Origin: Megalobrama amblycephala
Taxonomy: Eukaryota > Chordata > Actinopteri > Cypriniformes > Xenocyprididae
DNA: 64,000 nt
Assembly (NCBI RefSeq): GCF_018812025.1
Contig: NC_063044.1
Coordinates: 74,991,741 to 75,055,740 of the forward strand
Reading direction: 5' to 3'
Numbering within the stretch: position 1 is the stretch's first letter; each line of letters starts with the position of its first letter. The position numbers and the translations under genes are program-made. Below the pieces are notes generated by a model. The model was not told where the DNA came from, ran no database searches, and saw only the letters and a program-made list of their open reading frames with translations. Of the stretch, positions 41,596-54,200 are shown one piece after another.

Positions 41596-43899
41596 CCCAC
41601 ATAGCAAATGTTTTCTGGCCCAGCTCCGGGCCACACGATCACGTTTCCCTCGGCCCAAGTACCGCAAAGAATGACGGCCCTGAAGTGGCCCAGAACTGGA
41701 TTAAAGACAGGGGTCACACATGGGCCATAACCGGCCCGAATCTCAGCCAGTTAATCACCCTTAACTGGCCCTGAAGTGGGCCAATACAGGTTTTATTATT
41801 GGTACCAATTCTCAGCCATATGTTAACCATATCACCACCACCCTTTAACCAGAAACCCCAAAAATGAGCCATAACCCAGCCTAATCTTACCCAAACCATG
41901 TGAACAAATGAGTCACAAGAAAATTCAATTCTCAAAATTAGTTTATTTAACAATATTGCACAAGCCAATAATAATATTCATAATAACCACATTCAGAATT
42001 GTGTAACTGTGTGAAGGCTATTTTATTTAGTTACAATCAAAGCATATCTTATTACCACCTCATGAATATATGAATGAATCTAGCACTGAAATATAAAGAT
42101 ATTATAATGTAATTTTACTCTCAACAAATATAGAGCAAATTTAAAAAAAAAAATAGTTAAAACAAATTTACACATCAGAATGTTTGTATGTGTGAGGGAA
42201 AACGTGATCCTATTTAGGACTGTCCTCAGGAAGTGAAGTACAGCTCCTGCAGCCCCTCATTTCTCCACAAGTGCTCTCTCCTTATTCCAGCAGACTATTA
42301 GTCTTGTCCCTGACAGCAACATAGTGTCGGGCCAGATCCGGCCCACATCTGGTCCGCGTGTAAACCACATGTACCAGATGTGGGCCGGATCTGGGCCACA
42401 CTATGTTGCTGTCTGGGGCACTGGTGTCAGACAATTTTTTCCTCACAGCAGCTAAAAGACAAAATAATAATACAAAATTAATAAATACATATACAAACAT
42501 TCATCCATCTACTGTAAATAAATGTAGGTAACAAATGAAAAATAAGGTTGCTTTGGTGTTTTTTACAGGAAATGATTGCCAATAATATGGCACTATTGAA
42601 TGACTAACTGGCTTGTCAGAGTTTGACAACAGTATTATGACAAATAAGACCATTTTAGCAAACAAAAACCTTAAAAATGTTGAGATATGGAAACTGTGGT
42701 GTAAACAGAGTAACCAATGCACTGTTGAAGTACTGATAATGTAACGCATTCAAAGCATAACATCTTATTTCCACCTCAAAAAAAGTGCATTTAATTTCAA
42801 AATGTACTGGTCTGTCTTAAACAGTTACTTATTGCATAGGTTAATGTAAACTAACAATGACCTCCTACAAATACCAAAAACATGTCTTTGTTTATGTGAC
42901 ACAATGATTATTCCAGATTTGATTCTACATGACTGATGCAAAATGCGTACGAAATAACAAATTGCTTTCTTATTGTTTTAAGAATGTCTACTAGCTAAAA
43001 CAAAAATATCAGACATAGACCTATCCTGATTATCAAAGTCAGAGATTAGATTTAGATTATAATTAAATCTGATTGTACAACCTTTGAATCACTTTCAGTT
43101 AAAAAAGTCAATTACTGTTGCTGATTTTGCTGTGATATTTTAACAACAGTGGGCTACATTGTTCCGCACACTGGACAGGAAGCACCGCGCCTCGGACATC
43201 CCGCAGGCCGGTCTATGTCACCCCGGTCGCGTCAATCCTCATATCTGGGTTCTCAAGTTCAAGGGGCAGTGAATCAGCTACCTTATAGGCAAAATTCACT
43301 TCAATAAAGAACTAAGTGGCATCCGAGTTTCATGTATTTCAAAAAGCGCCAAAAATGGGTTGTTATTCTATTTTTAAAGATAGCTGTTACGAGTGATGGA
43401 ATTCATTAATCATAATAACCTAAATAATCTGCGAGTTTTAACCGCATTTGGCGGCTTTTTTGTAAAAAATTTTAAGTTCAATTCTTTCCAAAAGGCCAAA
43501 TATTGATTCAAAACATCTAACATAACATAACATCTAATGTTAGGTCGTACACAACATAACTTCACTTACCTAGAACAGCGGTTGTGTCCGACAGACGTCT
43601 TCACCCTTCAGTGGGAGAAATTTCAACCGACGCAAGGGGGTAAATCTTGCCTTGAATATAGCAGGCCTAATTACTTACAATTGTCCAGTACACAGAGTAT
43701 GGCACATAATCGCTACACTGATCTGGGCCACACACCTCACATCCACAATCGGCCCAAATGTTGTCTGCCGTCATGCATGCAGTGCCATCATTGCCACACA
43801 TGGCCCACGGTTGGCTGACATGATGCATGCCAGTGCCGGCAACACGCCAGCAGTGCCATTATGAGGCCACATTTGGGCCAAGTCTGTTTGCTATGTGGG
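41596..43899. mobile_element. GGCCC-rich DNA element with CCCACATAGCAAA terminal inverted repeats
   Basis: CCCACATAGCAAA (41596-41608) is mirrored by TTTGCTATGTGGG (43887-43899). Subterminal regions repeat CTGGCCC, GGGCCAC and TTGGGCCA words. The 2.3-kb interior has only short frames, so it appears non-autonomous. A second, tight hairpin lies inside. No certain target duplication; CA lies on both sides. Confidence 0.6.
42312..42413. repeat. Internal hairpin of the GGCCC element
   Basis: GACAGCAACATAGTGTCGGG, then CCAGATCCGGCCCACATCTGGT, here in two arms, is mirrored by ACCAGATGTGGGCCGGATCT then CTATGTTGCTGTC, about 42 bases per arm with a loop of about 18. Confidence 0.75.
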
Positions 43900-43959
43900 C
43901 ATCTGAGAAATGATCACAAGATCACATTTAGGATGGTTTGTGTGACACATTTTATAAAT

Positions 43960-44433
43960 GAGGCCCATATTTGTGACAAACATCTCAGGAAAGAGACATA
44001 TTAAACAATTACAGAGGTTTAATTAAGAAAATGAGTAGAAATCATTCAAAATGAACAAAGATGCTAAAAACAGGAATGAAAAGACAAGATATGAGAATCA
44101 GCAAATCATCTTCATCACACAGAACAGAGAGAGGATTTTACAAACAGTCTGTCCATTACTGTATTTAATATTATATTTAAAGCAGTTTATATATGAAGCA
44201 CAAGAAAATGACATTCAACACTGTAGGAAAATATCCATCAAACCATATAAATGAACATAAATCTGGCCTTTTATTTGTACAAGATATTTGAATCTAAACT
44301 TGATGGTGTCACTATTTCTTCAGGGAGTTTTTCTCTGTTTTCTGAGAAGAAGAAAATCAAACAATGAACAATCCTCTGTGAGTTTTTGCTGTTTTAAATC
44401 TTGTTTCAGATGGTCTCCAAACTCAGCAGTATT
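43960..44433 (-). other. 3' flank and 3' UTR of receptor unit 3
   Basis: Matches 25695-26156. Includes the polyadenylation signal at 44270-44275. Confidence 0.7.
44270..44275 (-). terminator. Polyadenylation signal, receptor unit 3
   Basis: Minus-strand AATAAA within GTACAAATAAAAGG. Confidence 0.6.
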
Positions 44434-44480
44434 TTATTGTAATATTGTAGGCATATCTATTTCCTCTGAGTCCTTCCTCC
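44434..44480 (-). CDS. Unit 3 cytoplasmic tail exon, 9-base in-frame deletion
   Basis: Encodes [15 protein letters not shown] and TAA. Compared with units 1 and 2 it lacks QHP and has Asp for Glu. No tyrosine. Confidence 0.7.
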
Positions 44481-45251
44481 CTGCAAAATAAAAGCATTGA
44501 CTGACCTCTCGTATGTGTTTTTACCATGATTGCAGATTGTTCCAGATCAGATGAGTGTGAATCATCAGATTGTGTGAAGCTCAAACTCACCAGCTCTTCT
44601 TGCACAGATGATCTGAAGAAGAATCACAGTAGGAGCAGCAAACACTGCCATCTCAACAATAATCACAATCACTGCAGGAAACATGTGTGGAAGAAGAAGA
44701 AGAAGAAGAAGAGAAACTGGACATGACTGAAGTCAAGGGGATTCAACTATGAACAGTTATTGATGAAGCATTTACAGACTGACTGATAGTTTAATGGTGT
44801 AAAGCTGTCAGTAGAAATGAACGTGTCGTACCTCTGAATAATGATCCAGCAGTCACACTGACTTCAGTTTCTGATGCTGCAGAAGATGAATGTTCAGATG
44901 TTCATCTGTAGGACATTAACATCATATTTTACAGTAGTAATAGTTGTTTCTCACCTGAATACTTGACAGTGTATCTGACTGAGGTCTTGAGTTGATTTCT
45001 GAGAGTAAGCTGACATCTCCACTCTCTGTTGTCATCTTCATTCAGGAGTGTTGTAGTCAGAGTGATGATACAGTGATCTGATGAGAATAATATCTGATAT
45101 CTGGAGTCTGTCGTCAGATCAACACCAGTCTGATTCACCCACAACAGATGAAGTCCCACAGAACGGACCCAATAATCACAGGAGAATCCAGCAAATGAAT
45201 ACAACTGACAGGAGAGAGTCACAGAGCGACCTGGACTGATCTCAGTCTGTG

Positions 45252-45282
<31 letters not shown>

Positions 45283-48200
45283 AGAGACTGAAACTGAACA
45301 CAAGACACAAATCACAGACTCTTCAATCATCATGTGAGTTTAAAGGGAGAATCTGCCCTTTTTTATTTGATTACATAATCATAAAATTACCATGAAGAAC
45401 ATGCAGATTAACATCTGCATCAATTACTTGTTCTCCATTCACAAATTGTTTGCAGATGTATAATCCAGGATCTTCTTTTGTGACGTTCTTGATGTTCAGA
45501 GAGCAGTCAGACCCCAGACTCAGTCTCTCATGTCTCTCTGTTTCTTTCTTCTTTATCCCATCGGCAATCAGTGCAACTGCTGCTGAATGTCTGAATCTGT
45601 TATAGTAGATCCATCTAGTTGAGTTACAGTCAGAAAGATCATTATTACAGGACAGACGGACATTTTCACCAGAACTGATGAACACATTCTCATCCACTCC
45701 ACTGGTACCTGAAACACAGTATATTTAAGTGATCATTATGATATATATTAATAAATGAAGACATGAAACATATCAGCATATAAATCAGACAATTCAAGTC
45801 TTTTTTCCTCATGAACACAATCATAACACGCTCCAGAATAAAGTGTTTGTCTTGATCAGAGAGCTGTTGAAATCTCTGAATATGAAGATAATTGTTGATC
45901 ATCAGATGTCTGAGTGACTCTATGTCCAGTATCAGGAATAATACAGTATGATCTGTATGTATCAATACACAACTCTGAGATCACAACGTGAATGTGTGCA
46001 AGAATAAACTGAGCATGTTCAAATCAACTGCACACTGTAAAAAAAAAATCTGTAATCTGTAATAAGGCCCCACCATATTAGCAGGGAGCCACAATGCAAG
46101 AGTTCAGAAGCATTAACATTAACATTTCGGCTATATAATAGGGATGCACCAATACCATTTTTTAAGGACCGAGTACGAGTACCGATACTTTTTTTCTAGT
46201 ACTCGCCAATACCGAGTACCGATACATATACATTTATTAATTTCTCTCTCTCTTTTTTTTATTTTTTATGATGTTGCAGTTTTCCAAGCACAACACAGTG
46301 AGACTAATGAATGTAGGACGGCTTCTTTATTATTACTCAAATTAAAAAAGTAATCATTTTTATGTGCTTGTCACAAACTTAAAGAACAAAAATGTCACAG
46401 TGTTCAAAAACCTTCAAACGGCGTAATTACCAATAACGTTATCTATAATTGTTGTTATATAAATAAATGTACAAACAAATTACAAACAATACAACTGTCA
46501 CAGATCCCTTGTTCTCCAGACTCCAATTCCCATTATCCTCCTGTTCTCCACACCTGCACTCACTTCCCTCGTCATCTCCCCATCATCACCGATCATCATC
46601 ACCTGGACTTTCTCATCAGCACTCCCTATATAAATGGACTCACTCCCTTCACTCCTTGTCTGTTCTTGTTTGTTATAGTTATGTTTGGTTGTTGTATCTC
46701 TTTGTTGTAATAATAAACCCATCATTTGTGGAGAAGTCTGTGACAGTTTCATCTTTGCAACACCAGATGTAACAGAAGAACAGACCGATACCGCTGGACT
46801 TCCACACAGACAAGATGGGATTGTTTCTTGTTCCTGCGGCTCCTGCTCCCCCACAGCCTCTCACGCCAACATCAGCGGCTAACAGGCTCATCGGGCTCTT
46901 CCAGATTGGTTCACTGGAGAGGTATGTGGAGGAGTTCGTAGAGCTAGCTTATTTGACTAACTGGTCAGACGCTCGTTTGATCGCCCTGTTTCTGGATGGG
47001 CTGGATGAGAATACTATCCGCTTTGATGAACCTGACGATTATGTTTCCTTAAACGAAACTATCAATTTAATTTTGTATTTAAATGGCTCCAAATTTCTTG
47101 TCGAAGAGGTTCAGGAAAAGTGTTCATCTCATCCAGTCCTTCCAGAAACACGGGTGGCCTGGCCAGTTGGTCAGGCTCCGTCTTCCTCTGCATACCCCTC
47201 CAGTGAACCACTTATCTGTTCCACACTGGATCCACACTCCTCCGCTGGGTCCAGAAAGCGGAGGAGGAGGAAGAAAGCCGCTCCAACCCTCTCCAAGTCT
47301 GCCGCTCCAGCCCTCTCCGAGCCTGCCGCTTCCATTCCAGTCGGGATTTTAATCATGTATGAGGGGATGGACTGGACCCCTCTCCCAGTATCTCCAGTCC
47401 CAGCCGTCACCGAGCCCTCTGCTCCAGCCGCCTCCGCCGAGCCCTCTGCTCCAGTAGCTGCCAACGAGTCCTCTCCAGTAGCTGCCAACGAGTCCACTCC
47501 AGTAGCTGCCAACGAGTCCACTCCAGTAGCTGCCAACGAGCCAGTATCTCCAGTCTCCGCCGAGCCAGTATCTCCAGTCTCCGCTGAGCCAGTATCTCCA
47601 GTCTCCGCTGAGCCAGTATCTCCAGTCTCAGCCGCCGAGCCAGTATCTCCAGTCTCAGCCGCCGAGCCAGTAGCTCCATGCTCCGCCGCCCACAAGCCCA
47701 CTTCTGCCTATGCTGCCACTCTGCTCTGGAGATATCTTGGACTCTTACTACTCATCCTAAACCTCCCCAAGCATTTTTTTTGGGGGGGACCAAGTACCCG
47801 TGGGTGGGGTACATGTGGGGGCCACACATGTGGGTAGGGCTCCGCCATGGCCGCCCGCTGCACCTGACCCGCCATGGCACCCCGCTGCACCTGACCCGCC
47901 ATGGCAGCCCACGTCTCCTGACCCGCCTTGGCTCATGGACCCACCCTGGAGACCTCCACTCGTCCACATCACTCTGACTACAACCCATGCCTCTCCCTGC
48001 ACCGGCTGAGGCCCACCCCCCCTCCCCGTTGTTACATCTACAGCGTGAGGCCACGCCTACCGGGGGGGGGGGGGGTAATGTCACAGATCCCTTGTTCTCC
48101 GGACTCCAATTCCCATTATCCTCCTGTTCTCCACACCTGCACTCACTTCCCTCGTTCATCTCCCCATCATCACCGATCATCATCACCTGGACTTTCTCAT

Positions 48201-51200
48201 CAGCACTCCCTATATATATGGACTCACTCCCTTCACTCCTTGTCTGTTCTTGTTTGTTATAGTTATATGTTTGGTTGTTGTATCTCTTTGTTGTAATAAT
48301 AAACCCATCATTTGTGGAGAAGTCTGTGACAGCTTCATCTTTGCAACACCAGATGTAACAACAACACATACTATAGAGATACAAATTAAATAAACTTGTT
48401 TTTCAGATACAGTAGGTTTATTTACCATGTATATATTTATTTAACATATTTTGTTGTTATATTAATGACAAATAGGCTACGGTCCCTTTAAGATTGAATC
48501 CATGGATACTGACACACATCCTGTTTTCACCCAAATGTTTACGTCCACTTAAGCCATAACCGACTGTGCTTACGTGAGATAATCCACATGATGGACATTC
48601 TGACAACTATGTGTGCATTTGACCATTCAGGCGTGAGGAGAACTGATTGTGCGCTGTCTGGGAGAAATGGGATCACGCGCAAGAAAGAGAGAGCGTGTGC
48701 GAGAGCGCGTGCTTCTGGTCTGTGTCATGCAGCGTGATTCCGCCTATTCAACCTTCACTAATCCATAACGAATTGAGATTGAAAGCATGCAGTTCGCAAT
48801 GTGTGTGTCGTCATCAATAATTTGGAAGTATTTCCACACCTCTGAGGCTGACATTGTTTCTGCTGCTGCCTCCGGAGTCTCTCTGCACGTACAATTCTGT
48901 CAGTTACGTCACGTGAGGTATCAGTCTTTGGTATCGGGGTATTTTTACGAGTACGAGTACAAGTACACGAGCTTGGTATCGGGCCCGATACCGATGCTAA
49001 TATCGGCATCCCTACAATATAATATAACTAATATAGTAGCCTATATGAAATGCCATAGGGGTAGGAATGTTCAGACGCTTTGCACCACAAAAATACATCA
49101 TATTTTAAATTATATTAAAATAGAAAACCATTATTTGGTTAGAGACTTAAGTCTTATTTTAAAAACATCAGTAATGGGTCCAATACTGTAATATAATATA
49201 GGCCTATACAAAATTTTCTTCACATGATGTGCAATAATACGTGCATGCATGAGATCACAAAAATCATGTTTTTTGTCAAGAGTGGACAATAATCCTGTTA
49301 TCAGCATGATCACAGAGGTTTTTTTATTGAAACTGACTGAAAGAGCTCATTAATATGCAGGTCATTAGAGGTCATTATGCGAATCTTTTGTCTTCTCAGA
49401 TGTGAATCACAGCATTATTCATGATGATTCACGCCTCCACGCGTACTGTGTTTCTTGACAAAAAGTGTCTTAGAAAATCTAAATCTCTCTATTGTTTAAT
49501 ATGAACGAGTAGGCAGGATGATTTTTACATAATTTAAGCAAAAACTCCAATACCCAGAAATCTTGTAAACACAGATTTATTTATTTTTTATTTTTTTGGC
49601 CTTATTTCAGTGACTTAAGTTTTTTGTTTTTTCAATAACCACGCATAAATGTTATTCCTTCAAAAACACAAACATGTACATACATGTTCCTTACATATTA
49701 TTGTAGCCTAGTTTGTGCTGAATACAGTGTAATTACACTTTTTCCATTAATATGTTTATGAACAACTGAAAAAAGCACAAATGTCAGGGCATGTCAAAAC
49801 TTCTTAGGGCCCAAAAAAATCCTCAGATCCCAGAGGGTTAAGTCAGATGGGAAATTGCTGAAGACAAAGGGAAATTGGAAATGTAGTATGGAATGAAATG
49901 TGTGTACTTTTGTTGTGTGACGGGTCATGCATTCACCGCGCCTCAGTGAGCCTGTAGTATAAAGGACTCACTCTCAGTCTCACTCATTGTCCGGTCTCGT
50001 TAGCATCTTACCTGTATGCTCTCCTCAAGGACCTTGTTGGGAAACCTACCTTTTGCTCCGTTTGTCTCCTGTCTTCTATGTTATACCTCGTTAGATGTGC
50101 GTGAAGTCCCTCAGCCTCGGGTTGTGTGGAATACTACCTCCGACCGTCACTTCTCCATCTGTATTATCATTCCATTAATCTCTATTCAACTCAAGTATTG
50201 CTATATACTCATCTGCTTGCTGTTGTTTCATCTGGTTGTGAAAATAAACACCTTACTTTTATACATCCAATGTCTCTGCCCTTCTGTGATTGTAACAAAA
50301 GACCGGACCTACATCGATTCACACCAGTATGAGCAACACAGATCAGTTTCAAGAATGCGCCGTACATTCATCACCAATCCACCAGTGAACACTTCTGCAC
50401 CCGCCATTACCTCTTCATCGCCACCAGTGTACGCCAGTCCCATGGCCAAACCGGCGCCCTTCTCAGGAGATGCAACCGCACCTGTATCCGGATGATCGCT
50501 CCAAGATCGCATTCATCATTTCACAGTTAAGCGGCCTACTCACCAGTTTCATCACTCATTTCAAGGAAGTCTTTGGGAAACCTGCTTGGGATTCATCAAT
50601 CGGTGAGCAACTTTATCACTTAAAACAAGGATCTATGACTGTGAATGAATATGCTTTTCAATTCAGAACACTTGCAGCCACCAGTGGATGGAACAAACAA
50701 TCACTTCTCACTACTTATCGTCAAGGATTGAATCCACGTGTGTGGTTGCATCTCCCTGCATACGAGGACACCATCGGGCTGGAACACTTCATCCAACTAT
50801 CTATACATTCCGCCACTCATATGCAGTCGTGTCTCGCAGAGCACCAGGGCCAGCTAGAACCACCACTAACTCTCCGCTGCCCTGAATCCGTCAGCCCTCC
50901 AGAGCCAGTCAGCGAGCCAATGCAACTGGATTTCTCTCGTCTGACAACCATTGAGCGGGAGAGGCGGCTGACCCTGAGGCTATGTTTGCATTGTGGGGCT
51001 GCTGGGCATATGATAGCCACTTGCCCCATCCGTCCTCCTCATCCCTTGGTGATTACTGTTCTCCCTCCTCTGAATTCTATGAAACCACTCACTATTGTTG
51101 TAAACCTTACTGCTGCTGATATCTCTGTTCCAGTTAATGCACTCCTCGACTCAGGGTCAGCCAGCAACTTCATCTCTGGCGCCCTCTGCCACCAGCTCAA

Positions 51201-54200
51201 GCTCAAGACAACCAACATGCCTACTACCTTCCAGATCAACTAAATAATGGGAAAACCCCTCAGTCTGAGAAGAGTCAGTCACCTTGTTGGACCCATACAA
51301 CTTCAAGTAGGTGTCTTGCATATTGAACAGCTCCATTTTCTGGTTCTGGAGGAATCCACCGCTGACGTGATACTTGGGTGCCTTTGGTTGGAGCAGCATA
51401 ATCCAATTCTATCTTGGAAAACCGGTGAGATCCTGAAGTTGGGTCAGAGTTGTTTTCCATCATGTTTCTCAAAGTTACCTCTGCTATTCTCTTCCTGTTT
51501 TCAGTCACTTCCTGTTTGTTCCATGTCGATTGAAAGTACTGTTGAGAAACAATCAGTAGATATACCACCATGTTATGCCCACTTCAGTGATGTTTTCTGC
51601 CCGAAGAGAGCCTCTAACCTGCCTCCACACCGGCCATGGGATAGCGCTATTGATCTGCTTCCGGGTGAGCCAGTGCCCTGAGGAAGGATCTACCCACTGT
51701 CACAGCCAGAGGAGAAGGCCATGGAGGAATATGTCAAGGAGGCTCTAGAATAGTGTTTCTCAACGGGGGCGTTTGGAGAACAACGGGGGGCGTTAGAAGC
51801 AAGATTTTTGAAAGGGGGGCGTTCACAAGTTTACACCAAAGATCCAGGCAAGACAAGATTACACTTGTAATTACTTGCAAAAGAATTGCCTATAACATTC
51901 TAAAATCTGCCAGTTTAATGCAACATGTAAGCTATGTCTCGTTTCTTTTGCAATGATTGTTTTTCCAGTCACAGACCAGTGCTAAAGCACTGACAAGAAT
52001 TCACGCTGACAACAAACCGGTGGCTGCTTGAATCCAGCGCTGACTAGAACCATGCAGTCGAGGAATGGAAAGTTGACAATGTCACGGGTGCACAAGAACA
52101 AGATGGTAAGATCCAATCGCAGCCTTTATTGGGCAATCCACAGTCGTACATCCAAAAACAGGCAGGGGTCAAAATCCAGATAAACAGTCCACAAAATGAA
52201 AAAACCAGCGATACAAAATGTGCAAGACAATACAACAAACCACAACCAAGGACAGAAACAACTGAGTATAAATAGACAGACACTAATGATGAAACACAAA
52301 ACAGCTGAGTGCAATGAATGGGATAATGAGTCCAGGAGTGAGTATGGGAATTGTAGTTCAGACAAGTGACAAAAGTTCATGTTGGAGTGCCCTCTGGTGG
52401 CTAAACGGGGCACTCCAACTCATGATCATGACAGACAAACCATTAAAAAAGTATTGACTTATATTTTCAAATATTTTCAATAAATCATGTTCCCATTCAC
52501 TCTGGTAACGATTTTTTAAATTAATGAAACTAAATTCTATTTATAAAGTAAAACTTTTACATTTTAGGCATTAACTAATGCCATTGCCTAATGGCAAAAT
52601 GTTTTCTTTGTTCACCAAGTAATTTACTGGTCAGGCATTATTGTTAACTCGCAAGACTGTAAGCAGAAAATTACAATTTGATGGATAATTTAAATATATT
52701 CTGTAATGTATTAATTCCACTGTCTGTGCACGAAACGCTGCTTGGATAATTTCAAGATAATTAAAAATAATTAATAATACAATAATAATTTAATTTAATT
52801 GTTCATATTTATTCAAGATTTTTTTTAATTCAATGATTATGAACACAAATTAATCATGACAAACCAAATAAATCTGAATTAAATTAATTATACCATTGAC
52901 GAAAACAAGCTGATACCAAGGTATTTAGGCCTATAATTATAACATAATTTTTCATGATCAAATCATTTATTTTTTTCGAAAGTAAGATTAATGGAAGCAG
53001 CTTCTTGCAATACTCTCCTAAATGCCTAACAAAACATTACCGCTTAAATGACTGTATATGGTTGTTTTTACTGTCCAACGACAGCCCATCTAATATCTAC
53101 TTTGAGTGGCATGGGAGAGAGTCGGAAGTTGATTTGCTGCCCCTACGAGTTTATAATATATTAGCTATAACTATATTTTCAAATGGATAAATAATAAATA
53201 ATAATATTTTCAAATTGATTCATATGTCAATAAACAGTCTCATATGTCTATTTATTATTATAGGCCATTTATTTAATATAGGCCTACTATTTATTAGCCT
53301 AATTTATTTTTCTGTTTTATTTAACATTTTTACATTTAACATGAATAATCAAACATTTAACATAAAACAAGTATTGCACAACAATTTTAAGTGACTACTT
53401 TTTTCTCCATTTTAAAATAATTTATTAATTTACATTTTTATGTTTTAATCATCGTCATCGAAGTTTATATGTCTATAGTTTATATAAAACATTGAAGTTT
53501 GGTTTTCAAACCCTGTGTCATGAGACTTAAAAAAAGGGTCTGTTAAAAAAAATGTTTTCATAAAAGCATAGTCTAAAATGAATAAATAAACAAAAAATAT
53601 TTGACTTAATTGATTACCAAAGCAAAAAAAACAACAACTATGTGACAAATAGTAGCCTATGCTGCTGAGTTTGATTCATTTTTGTGAGGCGCGGCGCTCC
53701 ATAAACAAGTTCAAGGAAAGGAAACTGAGATGGCAAAAAGTGCATCCTGTCTTCTTTATTTTGAAAAAGCACTAAGTTCTGTTTTTAGTGTGAGTGTATA
53801 AATGTAAACTTCGCAGTATCGAATAATGTCTTACTCATATCTGTAAATCACGGAGTATTTAAGTTGTTTCTGCTGGTAAGGAAACAGTTGAAGTGATCGC
53901 GCCGGCGCCTCGCGTGCGCACACAACATAGTCTAGCACTGCAAACTTGACATCGCAGCCTGTTCATTATCAAAATAAAATACAGTCAGCCAAACATATAA
54001 AAAATTACACTGCTCATTTTAAATACTCCGTAGTATCCTATCTGTGCCGTTCAGCGTGACCACCAGTCCTTCCAAGCACATTTTCGCTCATGTGAAGAGG
54101 ATGTTTTTTTTCGTCGATATTGAAACGGGAGTGAAGTACAAACTTTTTTTGTTTTTATTCTTATTCTGTATATGTATATTATATATTTTAGTATTCTTAT

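Larger units (their letters stand above)
46496..48360 (+). mobile_element. Pol-less LTR retroelement with perfect ACAAC target duplication
   Basis: LTRs at 46496-46774 and 48079-48360 (TGTCACAGATCC to GATGTAACA). ACAAC lies at 46491-46495 and 48361-48365. The interior of 1.3 kb encodes one gag-like protein and no pol. A G-run precedes the 3' LTR. As in the chromoviruses here, no TGG primer site follows the 5' LTR. Confidence 0.88.
46139..49014. mobile_element. hAT-like element carrying a nested LTR element
   Basis: Left end TAGGGATGCACC and right end GGCATCCCTA are inverted, followed inward by repeated GAGTACGAGTA and TACCGATAC words on both sides. The flanks CTATATAA (46131-46138) and CAATATAA (49015-49022) fit an 8-bp hAT target duplication with one mismatch. 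No transposase frame, so non-autonomous. It inserted into a piggyBac-type copy. Confidence 0.75.

Noticed and set aside
47440..47680. Regular repeats that could suggest a CRISPR array
   Set aside because: Units are directly adjacent without unique spacers, are coding, and the DNA is vertebrate.
47171..47701. Long antisense frame with Gly/Asp/Thr repeats
   Set aside because: It mirrors the 24-base repeats of the gag-like frame on the plus strand, which has the LTR context and a capsid-like domain.
52954..53190. Possible hAT transposase fragment
   Set aside because: No catalytic or zinc-finger motif could be seen, and composition is that of AT-rich filler.
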